From an uncultured bacterium (GTDB taxonomy: Bacteria; Verrucomicrobiota; Kiritimatiellia; RFP12; UBA1067): a stretch of DNA of 32,637 nucleotides. The notes under the pieces are model-generated. The model worked only from the letters and a program-made list of their open reading frames with translations, had not been told where the DNA came from and did not search any database. The DNA lies in NCBI GenBank assembly GCA_902776615.1, contig CACYQU010000023.1, positions 1-32,637 on the forward strand. The letters run 5' to 3'. Position numbers and translations under genes: made by a program. Of this stretch, positions 24,208 through 30,904 are shown in pieces. Position 1 is the first letter of the stretch. Each line of letters starts with the position of its first letter.

Positions 24208-25022
24208 ACATGAAGGAGATGCTGAGCGCAGCCCGCCGTTCGAAGAAGGCCGTCGGTGCGTTCAACATCACGAACTACGAAACGGCGGCGGCAGTTCTGA
24301 AGGCCGCCGAGGCCGAGAACGAGCCGGTGGTCATACAACTCTACATGCGGCTCTTCGACACTGGCAAGGCCTACGACTTGATAGGCACACTCCAGCGTTT
24401 GGCGTTCAGGGCGAAGGTGCCGGTCGCGCTGCACCTCGACCACGGCTCCACCGTGGAACAGGCCAGAAACGCGCTTGCATGGGGTTATACATCTGTTATG
24501 TACGATGGCTCGCGCTCGCCGTATGACGAGAACGTCAAGTGGACAAAGTTCGTGGCGGACTGCGCGCATGCCCTCGGCGCCACCTGCGAAGGCGAAATCG
24601 GACATGTCGCGCAGGGAGACGAAACCGCGCTTACCGATGTTGAAGAAGCAGTCGCGTTCGCGAAGGCGACGTGCGTGGATGCGCTCGCCGTCTCGATTGG
24701 CACGGCCCACGGCTACTACAAAGCCGAGCCCAAGCTGGACATCCGTCGGTGCGCGGCAATCGCCGAAGCCTTGCCTGACACGCCGCTCGTGCTGCACGGC
24801 GGAAGCGGAACGCCGCTTGCCGACGTCCGCCGCGCGATCGAAAGCGGAATCGCGAAGGTGAACATCGCTACGGAGTTTCTCGATACGTACATCAAGTCGA
24901 CGCTTAAAGTCTATCAAGATCTGAACGGCGCATTCGTTCCGCCCGACAAGCTGGCGGATCCGATCATCGACGCCTGCGCCGCGCATGTTCAGCGTCTCGT
25001 GAGATTCTTCGCGGGAAGGTAA
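24198..25022 (+). CDS. Class II (zinc) ketose-phosphate aldolase
   Basis: Fructose-bisphosphate-aldolase class II family enzyme (FbaA/GatY/KbaY/IolJ), 274 residues, cleaving a ketose phosphate to DHAP and an aldehyde. The catalytic Asp81 and zinc ligand His82 are in HLDHGST, Glu133 is in EGEIG, and zinc ligands His171 (GTAHGYYK) and His200 (LHGGSG) are present; NIATE (222-226) closes the phosphate site. The ATG overlaps the Fe-S gene by 10 nt; GAGGAG at 24181-24186 supports it over the ATG at 24210. With the PfkB kinase and isomerase upstream it completes an isomerase-kinase-aldolase route. Which aldehyde is released depends on the unknown sugar. Confidence 0.92.
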   Translation: MLVNMKEMLSAARRSKKAVGAFNITNYETAAAVLKAAEAENEPVVIQLYMRLFDTGKAYDLIGTLQRLAFRAKVPVALHLDHGSTVEQARNALAWGYTSVMYDGSRSPYDENVKWTKFVADCAHALGATCEGEIGHVAQGDETALTDVEEAVAFAKATCVDALAVSIGTAHGYYKAEPKLDIRRCAAIAEALPDTPLVLHGGSGTPLADVRRAIESGIAKVNIATEFLDTYIKSTLKVYQDLNGAFVPPDKLADPIIDACAAHVQRLVRFFAGR

Positions 25023-25029
25023 GACAGAG

Positions 25030-26298
25030 ATGCCGGAAATTAAATCAGACAAGCGATACAAGTGGGTTATGCTGGCGTTGCTGGCGTTCACGTACTTCCT
25101 CATGCATGCGACGCGCCAGATTTTCAACGCATCGCTGCCTGATATCAAGGCGTCCCTGCCCGGCACGAGCGACGCGCAGTGGGGGTTCACTCGCACGGCG
25201 TTTCTCTTCGCGTACGGGCTTGCAGTGCCGCTCGCAGGAATCGCGGCGGACATGCTTCGGCGGAAATGGGTTGTCGTCGCAGGCGCGTTGCTCTTCTCCG
25301 CGAGCGTGCTGGGAACCGGCTTCGTCGGTGGATTCGCCGGAATGCTCGTCATGTACGGGCTTATGAACGGAATTGGCCAATGCATGATTCCCGCGTCGGC
25401 GAGTTCGCTCATCGCCCAGTACCACCAAGAGACGCGCTCTACCGCGCTTTCCATATATCAAACCGGGCTCTACTTCGGCATCATAGCCGCAAGCGCCCTC
25501 GCCGGGTGGCTTGGTTCTGTTTCGGCGGATGGATGGCGTTACGCGTTTTGGGGGTTCGGCGCGATCGGAGTCGCGTGGACATTTGCCCTCGCTTTTCTGC
25601 TTAGGGATACGCCGCCGCTTGTGGGGCGTCGCGAGAGTGGCGGCGAAGGGGAGTCTCGGGCCAGCTTCAGGGAAGCAGCGCTTGCGATGGTCTCCAAACC
25701 CACGGCAGTGTTGCTGACTTTTGCGTTCGGCATGCTTGTTTTCGGTTCGAACTGCTTTCGCACGTTTCTTCCGCTGTTTATGCGCCAAGGCCGCGAGCTA
25801 GGCGGATTTGCGCTCTCGCCGGCGTCTGCCGCGATGCATTCCGTCGTTTGGTTCTACATAGGCTCGTTTCTTGGTATCGCAGCCGGCGCGCGCCTTTCAG
25901 ACCGCTTGGCGCATCGCTTTCCGGCGATCCGAATCAACATGTTGTGGATAGGCATGGCGATTTCTGCGCCGACTATGGCGGCGATGGTTTACATGCCGAG
26001 TCTCTGGCTTTGCTGCCTGATGACGTTCGTGTTTGGAGTCGGCGGCGGGCTCTTCGACTGCTCTCTCTATTCGGGGCTGTTCGAGGTGGTCGCGCCGCGA
26101 TACCGCGCGTCGGCGATGGGCGTGTATCTCTGCGGGGCGTTTCTCGTGGGCTGTCCTGCGACTGCCGTTCTTGGATATGTCGGCGAACACTTCTCCTATC
26201 AGCATGGCATCGCGCTGTTTGGCGGCGTCTACGCCATTGGCGCGGTTGCGGTTCTGGCGGCGCGGCTTTTCTTCTTCCGCAAGGACCGGGTCTCGTAG
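25030..26298 (+). CDS. MFS transporter of the sugar cluster
   Basis: Twelve-helix MFS permease of 422 residues, last gene of the cluster and 7 nt after the aldolase, so it probably imports the substrate that GH30 releases. It is a paralog of the partial MFS gene at the window start: both open with a TRQIF motif near residue 30, and share GLAVPLAGIAADMLRRKW- and QTGLYFGII-like segments. MFS is a proton or sodium symporter superfamily; direction of transport is inferred. A hairpin overlapping the stop codon may end the operon. Confidence 0.9.
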   Translation: MPEIKSDKRYKWVMLALLAFTYFLMHATRQIFNASLPDIKASLPGTSDAQWGFTRTAFLFAYGLAVPLAGIAADMLRRKWVVVAGALLFSASVLGTGFVGGFAGMLVMYGLMNGIGQCMIPASASSLIAQYHQETRSTALSIYQTGLYFGIIAASALAGWLGSVSADGWRYAFWGFGAIGVAWTFALAFLLRDTPPLVGRRESGGEGESRASFREAALAMVSKPTAVLLTFAFGMLVFGSNCFRTFLPLFMRQGRELGGFALSPASAAMHSVVWFYIGSFLGIAAGARLSDRLAHRFPAIRINMLWIGMAISAPTMAAMVYMPSLWLCCLMTFVFGVGGGLFDCSLYSGLFEVVAPRYRASAMGVYLCGAFLVGCPATAVLGYVGEHFSYQHGIALFGGVYAIGAVAVLAARLFFFRKDRVS

Positions 26299-26303
26299 AC
26301 CCG
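26287..26303 (+). terminator. Hairpin over the MFS stop codon
   Basis: CGGGTCT pairs with AGACCCG around a CGT loop, spanning the TAG stop (26296-26298). No T-tract follows immediately, so termination is possible but not certain. Confidence 0.4.
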
Positions 26304-26314
26304 CCAGGCGCACA

Positions 26315-26343
26315 TTGCTTTTCCGGTTGGGTTTTGCTAAAAT
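26315..26343 (+). promoter_or_regulatory. Promoter of the Glp-like operon (leaderless)
   Basis: TTGCTT at 26315-26320, a 17-nt spacer and TAAAAT at 26338-26343 preceded by TGC. The -10 ends 8 nt before the ATG at 26352 and no Shine-Dalgarno sequence is present. Confidence 0.78.
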
Positions 26344-26351
26344 AACCCGCA

Positions 26352-28811
26352 ATGAAAAAAGATGCAATAGTTGTAGGTGCTGGCGTAGTCGGTTGTGCGA
26401 TTGCGCGAGAACTGACCCGCTACAATCTCAATGTAGCAGTGCTTGAGGCCGGAAGCGATGTCGCAGAAGGCGCGTCCAAGGCCAACAGCGCAATCGTACA
26501 TGCGGGCTTTGACGCGAAGCCAGGGTCCAACAAGGCGAAGTTCAACGTCCTTGGGAACAGGATGTTCGAGGATGTCTGCCGCGAACTCAGAGTGCCGTTC
26601 AGGCGCAACGGATCGTTGGTTTTGGCTTTTGGCGCTGACGACGAGGCCGCCTTGTCCGATTTGAAGGCCCGCGGAGAAGCGAACGGGGTTCCCACTGAGA
26701 TCATTTCCCAGGACGAACTTCGCCGCCGCGAGCCTAATGTTTCGCCGGAGGCGACTGCGGCTCTCTGGGCGCCGACGGGCGGAATATGCTGTCCGTACGA
26801 ACTTACATTCCGCTACGCCGAAAACGCCGCGGCAAACGGCGCGGAATTCTTCTTCGACGCCAAGGTCGTGAAGGTCGAGCGCGTTGACGGCGAGTGGCGC
26901 GTGTCATGCGCCGACGGGCGCGTTTTCGCGTCCCGCGCGGTGGTGAATGCCGCCGGCATACACTCGGATGAAATCAACAACCTCGTCAGCGACATAAGAT
27001 ACTCCATCCGGGCCAGACGCGGCGAATATCTCATGCTCGACCGCGATGAGGACGGTGTGTTCAGCGCCACAATGTTCCAGTGTCCGTCAAAGATGGGCAA
27101 GGGCATTCTCGTCTCGCCGACTGTCGACGGAACCGTGATAGTCGGTCCTACGGCGGAGGATATAGACGACAAGGAGGACAAAGCGACCACATACGACGGC
27201 CTCGAAAAGGTCAAGGCGGGCGCGCGTCGCACTTATCCCGGCTTGCCTCTCGGAAAGGTTATCGCCGAATTCTCGGGCCTCAGAGCGCACGAGACGACCG
27301 TTGGCGATTTCATTCTCGGCGAGGCGCCGGACGCGCCCAACTTCTTCAATGCCGTCGGCGTGGAGTCGCCCGGCCTTACGAGCGCCCCTGCGATTGGCGT
27401 GTGGATGGCCGAGACCGTGGCGAAGACGCTTGGGGTGTCGCGCAAGAATCCGTCGCTCGTGTCGAAGGATGTGAGCTGGTGGCCGAAGACACGCGAGATG
27501 AAACCTGCCGAGCTTGCAGAGCTGGTGGAGCGCGATCCGTCATTCGGGCGCGTCGTATGCCGCTGTGAAGAGGTAACCGAAGGCGAGATACGCGCGGCGA
27601 TCAGGGCCAGGGTCGGCGCACGCACGCTCGACGGCATCAAGCGCCGCACGCGCAGCGGGATGGGGCGGTGTCAGGGCGGCTTCTGCACGCCGCGCCTCAT
27701 AGAGATACTCGGCGCGGAGCTTGGTTTGCCGCCGGAGGCGTTTCTGCTGTCGCGCAAGACTGCGCCCAAGTCGCTCAGGAAAGCCGTAGGCGGCGACCGT
27801 GGCGTGGAAAACGGCGAGACGCTCGACGTTCTTGTCGTCGGCGCGGGCCCGGCCGGGCTTGCGGCGGCGTGCGCAGCGAAAGAGGCGGGCGCCGAGGAGG
27901 TTCTTGTCGTAGAGCGCGACGACGCGCCGGGCGGAATTCTTCAGCAATGTATTCACAACGGGTTCGGGCTTCATCGCTTCAAGGAGGAGCTGACCGGTCC
28001 GGAGTATGCGCAGCGCTATGTCGACATGGCCGAAAACCTCGGAATACCGGTCGTGTGCGGAACGATGGTGCTTGAGATTCGCCCGTCGGAGGTGCAGGGC
28101 GAGCCGATTTCCGTTACGGTGATGAGTCCCAGAGGAGGGCTCAAGACATATCGAACGCGTTCCGTCGTGTTGGCCATGGGCTGCCGAGAGCGCCCGCGCG
28201 GCGCCCTCATGACTCCGGGCACGCGCCCTGCCGGCGTTTATACCGCCGGAACGGTGCAGAGGCTTGTCAATATGGACGGCATCATGCCCGGCAAGCGAGT
28301 GGTGATTCTCGGCTCCGGCGATATCGGCCTAATAATGGCGCGGCGCCTGACGTTCTCCGGCGCGAAGGTTCTCGCATGCGTGGAGATAATGAAGAAGTCG
28401 TCCGGCCTGATGCGAAACGTGGTGCAGTGCCTAAACGACTACGATATACCGCTTCTTCTTTCGCACACGGTTACCGATGTCGAAGGGCGCGACCATGTGA
28501 CGGGCGTAAAGGTTTCGAAGGTGGATGACAACCTCAAGCCGATACCTGGCACGGAAGTGCACTACGATTGCGACACGCTCGTTCTTTCGTGCGGACTCAT
28601 CCCCGAAAACGAACTGACAAAGAAGGCGGGTGTCGAGATGGACCCAAAAACCCGCGGGCCGAAGGTCGATGCGAAGATGGCGACAAGCGTGCCCGGAATA
28701 TTCGCTGGCGGAAATGTTGTAAGGGTGTACGACCTCGTCGACTGGGTGAGCCGCGATTCCGAGATCGCCGGTCGCAGCGCGGCCGAGTATGCGAAAGGAG
28801 TTTCGAAATGA
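26352..28811 (+). CDS. Fused GlpA-type FAD dehydrogenase and FAD/NAD oxidoreductase
   Basis: Single chain of 819 residues joining two proteins that are usually separate genes in anaerobes. Residues 1-370: FAD-dependent dehydrogenase of the GlpA/GlpD or L-2-hydroxyglutarate type, with GAGVVG at 9-14. Residues about 395-455: BFD-like [2Fe-2S] domain with Cys403, Cys405, Cys440 and Cys445. Residues about 490-819: FAD/NAD-dependent oxidoreductase with GAGPAG at 497-502 and a NAD-type GSGDIG motif near 655. The likely reaction is glycerol-3-phosphate (or a similar substrate) to DHAP, with electrons passed through the Fe-S domain to the second flavin. DUF1667 follows with an ATGA overlap, matching known glpA-oxidoreductase-DUF1667 operons. 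No glpK is seen. Confidence 0.9.
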   Translation: MKKDAIVVGAGVVGCAIARELTRYNLNVAVLEAGSDVAEGASKANSAIVHAGFDAKPGSNKAKFNVLGNRMFEDVCRELRVPFRRNGSLVLAFGADDEAALSDLKARGEANGVPTEIISQDELRRREPNVSPEATAALWAPTGGICCPYELTFRYAENAAANGAEFFFDAKVVKVERVDGEWRVSCADGRVFASRAVVNAAGIHSDEINNLVSDIRYSIRARRGEYLMLDRDEDGVFSATMFQCPSKMGKGILVSPTVDGTVIVGPTAEDIDDKEDKATTYDGLEKVKAGARRTYPGLPLGKVIAEFSGLRAHETTVGDFILGEAPDAPNFFNAVGVESPGLTSAPAIGVWMAETVAKTLGVSRKNPSLVSKDVSWWPKTREMKPAELAELVERDPSFGRVVCRCEEVTEGEIRAAIRARVGARTLDGIKRRTRSGMGRCQGGFCTPRLIEILGAELGLPPEAFLLSRKTAPKSLRKAVGGDRGVENGETLDVLVVGAGPAGLAAACAAKEAGAEEVLVVERDDAPGGILQQCIHNGFGLHRFKEELTGPEYAQRYVDMAENLGIPVVCGTMVLEIRPSEVQGEPISVTVMSPRGGLKTYRTRSVVLAMGCRERPRGALMTPGTRPAGVYTAGTVQRLVNMDGIMPGKRVVILGSGDIGLIMARRLTFSGAKVLACVEIMKKSSGLMRNVVQCLNDYDIPLLLSHTVTDVEGRDHVTGVKVSKVDDNLKPIPGTEVHYDCDTLVLSCGLIPENELTKKAGVEMDPKTRGPKVDAKMATSVPGIFAGGNVVRVYDLVDWVSRDSEIAGRSAAEYAKGVSK

Positions 28812-29152
28812 AGATGATATGCATCAACTGTCCTAAAGGCTGCGAACTGGATGTAGAGCAGGCGGCCGACGGAACCGTTACTGTAACCGGCCACACGTGT
28901 CCAAGGGGCGAGGCCTACGGGCGCAGCGAGCTCGTCAACCCCACTCGCATGGTGACGGGTCTGGTTCGCGTGGCAGGCATGCGCAAGCCGCTTCCGGTGA
29001 AGACAAGGACGGCCGTCCCGAAGGGCAAGATCGACGCTGTTCTTTTCGCCATGCACCAGGCGACGGTGCAGCTGCCGATAAGAATCGGCGATGTCATCAT
29101 ACCCAACGTCGCCGAAACCGGCGTAGATCTTGTCGCTACTGCGAACATGTGA
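28808..29152 (+). CDS. DUF1667 protein
   Basis: Small cytoplasmic protein of 114 residues with CINCPKGC near residues 5-12 and a further Cys-Pro-Arg-Gly near 37, the expected metal or Fe-S ligands of the DUF1667 family. DUF1667 proteins occur beside GlpA-like and FAD/NAD oxidoreductase genes in anaerobes and probably act in the same electron-transfer complex; their exact job is unknown. The ATG overlaps the stop of the fused flavoenzyme by 4 nt, with AAAGGAG before it. The frame extends further upstream, but only this start gives the family N-terminus. Confidence 0.9.
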   Translation: MKMICINCPKGCELDVEQAADGTVTVTGHTCPRGEAYGRSELVNPTRMVTGLVRVAGMRKPLPVKTRTAVPKGKIDAVLFAMHQATVQLPIRIGDVIIPNVAETGVDLVATANM

Positions 29153-29172
29153 CGCAGACAGGAAGGAGCGGG

Positions 29173-30021
29173 ATGATGTTCGACCTCTCGAAGAAGAAGG
29201 CTTTCGTCTGCGACCTGGACGGCACCCTGTTCATGGGGCCCAATCCGATCGAAAGCGCGGTCAAGTTCGTGATCGACGGTACGAATTCCGGGCGCTTCAA
29301 GTTCTACTATCTCACGAACAACACATCAAAGTGCCCCGAAGAGTACATGAAGAAAATCTCCGGCGCGGCGATACCTGTCGTGCCCGGGCAGATACTCACC
29401 CCGCTCATCACCCTTGAATCGTACATCCGCGAGAAGGGGTACAAATCGGTCTATCTCATTTCCAGCGAGAAGGTAAAGTCGCACATGGCGGTGCGCCTCG
29501 CCGACGTAGGGGTGTCGCTCGATTACGACCCCGAGCGCAACGAGCTAATCGCGCTCACTTACGACAAGGAGCTCACTTACGCCAAGCTCGCGGATGCCAC
29601 TGGCCTGTGGAACATGAGGAACTGTCCGCCGTCGCCGATGTGTCCCGTGCGCACGAAGAACCAGTCGCCGGTCGATTTTGTCGCGACGCATCCCGACAAC
29701 TGCTGTCCCAGCGAGCGCGGCCCTATACCCGACATCGGCGGAATGATGAAGTTCCTCGAGATCACCAACGGCATGAAGCCAAGCCATGTGTTCGGCAAGC
29801 CGTCGCCAACGTTGCTCGCGCCGGTGCTGGCCGAGTTCTCGCCGGACGAGATTGCCGTCGTCGGCGACAGGCTCTACACCGACAAGGCGATAGCGGACAA
29901 CGCGGGCGTGGACTTTGTCTGCGTGCTTTCCGGCGAGACTACGCCTGCCGATCTTGCGACGTACAGAGGCACTCCTCCGGCTATAGTGGTTGAAACATTT
30001 GACAAGGTCCAGTCGGCGTAA
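29173..30021 (+). CDS. HAD-family phosphatase, subclass IIA (NagD-like)
   Basis: Phosphatase of 282 residues with DLDGTLF at 14-20, whose Asp14 is the nucleophile, a TNN motif (LTNNTSK near 46-52), and GDRLYTD near 235 for Mg2+ binding. The large cap between motifs marks type IIA (NagD, AraL, phosphoglycolate phosphatase, glycerol-phosphate phosphatase). GGAAGGAG is 4 nt before the first ATG; a second ATG follows directly. It follows DUF1667 by 20 nt in the Glp-like operon, where removal of phosphate from glycerol-3-phosphate or a by-product such as phosphoglycolate is plausible. Confidence 0.88.
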   Translation: MMFDLSKKKAFVCDLDGTLFMGPNPIESAVKFVIDGTNSGRFKFYYLTNNTSKCPEEYMKKISGAAIPVVPGQILTPLITLESYIREKGYKSVYLISSEKVKSHMAVRLADVGVSLDYDPERNELIALTYDKELTYAKLADATGLWNMRNCPPSPMCPVRTKNQSPVDFVATHPDNCCPSERGPIPDIGGMMKFLEITNGMKPSHVFGKPSPTLLAPVLAEFSPDEIAVVGDRLYTDKAIADNAGVDFVCVLSGETTPADLATYRGTPPAIVVETFDKVQSA

Positions 30022-30035
30022 AATGCGTAAAATGC
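30016..30035. repeat. Direct repeat of 10 nt over HAD stop codon
   Basis: GCGTAAAATG occurs twice in tandem at 30016-30035; the first copy contains the HAD stop codon. Confidence 0.6.
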
Positions 30036-30040
30036 CCATC

Positions 30041-30115
30041 CCAGCGAACCATGCCAGCGAACCATGCCAGCGAACCATGCCAGCGAACCATGCCCTTGCG
30101 AACCATGCCCTTGCG
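30041..30115. repeat. Tandem repeat, 13-nt unit, between HAD gene and rpmH
   Basis: CCAGCGAACCATG occurs four times without change (30041-30092), followed by a 15-nt variant CCCTTGCGAACCATG and a partial CCCTTGCG. The last partial copy carries TTGCGC, which is the likely -35 of the rpmH promoter. The repeats are contiguous and unlike CRISPR. Confidence 0.9.
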
Positions 30116-30140
30116 CGGTGAAGGGTGATTATGATATAAT
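30111..30140 (+). promoter_or_regulatory. Promoter of rpmH operon
   Basis: TTGCGC at 30111-30116, 18-nt spacer, TATAAT at 30135-30140 preceded by TGA (extended -10). The leader is about 33 nt and contains AAAGGAAAAG before rpmH. Confidence 0.72.
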
Positions 30141-30180
30141 TTCACTCCAAACCAATTTAAGGTGAAAGGAAAAGCAAATC

Positions 30181-30318
30181 ATGAAGATGACATGGCAACC
30201 GTCCAAGATCAAGCGGAAAAGGAAAATCGGCTATCGTGCCCGCAAGTCTACCAAGGGTGGCCGCAAGGTTCTCGCCCGTCGCCGCGCGAAGGGTCGTAAG
30301 CGCCTTACGCAGGTCTGA
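30181..30318 (+). CDS. rpmH: Ribosomal protein bL34
   Basis: Small basic protein of 45 residues of the large ribosomal subunit. The sequence begins [15 protein letters not shown], with the typical second half [28 protein letters not shown] lies about 10 nt before the ATG and a good promoter precedes it. The gene is followed by rnpA and yidD in the order found across bacteria. It is too short for many gene finders. Confidence 0.97.
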   Translation: MKMTWQPSKIKRKRKIGYRARKSTKGGRKVLARRRAKGRKRLTQV

Positions 30319-30321
30319 GGC

Positions 30322-30660
30322 TTGAAAATGTCCACGCGACTCCCCGGCGCGAAGTACAGCCGTATCTTCGACCGGGGGCGTTCCATAAAGGGGCGTCTCC
30401 TAGTGGCGTGGTATTATTCGGCTGCCGACGCCGACCGGTTGGCCGGCGTTGTTGTTTCCAAGAAAAGCTTCCATGAAGCGGTCGATCGCAGCAGGGCCAA
30501 GCGGCTCATGCGAGAAGCATTCAGGTTGCTTGTGAAGGAAGGCTCCGCGCCGGTTGGCGTGGAGTGGATTTTCATAGGACGCGCCGCATTGCGCGGACGC
30601 AAGTGTGGCGAGGTCAAGAGCGAGATGCTGCGCCTGATGGGGAAGGTCTACGATGGCTGA
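30322..30660 (+). CDS. rnpA: Ribonuclease P protein component
   Basis: Protein part of RNase P, which matures the 5-prime ends of tRNAs together with the RNA subunit. 112 residues from the TTG at 30322; an ATG two codons later (30328) is an equally possible start. The RNase P protein signature is RSRAKRLMREAFRL near residues 57-70, following SKKSFHEAVDR. The TTG start is 3 nt after the rpmH stop. The last codons overlap yidD by 8 nt. Confidence 0.95.
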   Translation: MKMSTRLPGAKYSRIFDRGRSIKGRLLVAWYYSAADADRLAGVVVSKKSFHEAVDRSRAKRLMREAFRLLVKEGSAPVGVEWIFIGRAALRGRKCGEVKSEMLRLMGKVYDG

Positions 30661-30904
30661 AAGGCTTTCTCCGTTCGCTTGGCTCTTGACGATGATTGTG
30701 AGAGGCTACCAGGTTGTCCTTTCGCCGATAATGGGCGGGGCATGCCGGTTTGAGCCGAGTTGCTCAAACTATATGATAGAGGCGCTTCGAGTGCATGGAG
30801 CGGCGAAAGGTGCCATATTGGGCATATGGCGGATACTGCGCTGTCATCCATTCGGCGCATGCGGCTACGATCCCGTTCCGGCAAAAGGGCGGTGGCGAAT
30901 CTAG
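30653..30904 (+). CDS. yidD: Membrane protein insertion efficiency factor YidD
   Basis: Small membrane-associated protein of 83 residues that assists YidC in membrane insertion. The family motif CRFEPSCSNYMIEAL is near residues 31-45, and CHPFGACGYDPVP near 64-76. It starts within the rnpA 3-prime end, with GGGGAAGG before the ATG. yidC, which normally follows, is absent here; the next gene is psd on the other strand, and the two share the CTAG at 30901-30904 as reciprocal stop codons. Confidence 0.95.
   Translation: MAERLSPFAWLLTMIVRGYQVVLSPIMGGACRFEPSCSNYMIEALRVHGAAKGAILGIWRILRCHPFGACGYDPVPAKGRWRI

Noticed and set aside
17186-25022. Complete myo-inositol pathway, because IolB, PfkB (IolC-like) and class II aldolase (IolJ-like) families are present
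   Set aside because: No inositol dehydrogenase, IolE or IolD gene is in the cluster, the kinase motifs do not look like IolC, and an isomerase and GH30 are present instead.
24042-25454. Antisense open frame of 470 codons opposite the aldolase and MFS genes
   Set aside because: Runs across three real genes on the other strand and has no recognisable domain.
30041-30115. Possible replication origin iterons before rpmH
   Set aside because: The unit CCAGCGAACCATG is unlike a DnaA box, and there is no dnaA, dnaN or AT-rich unwinding region nearby.
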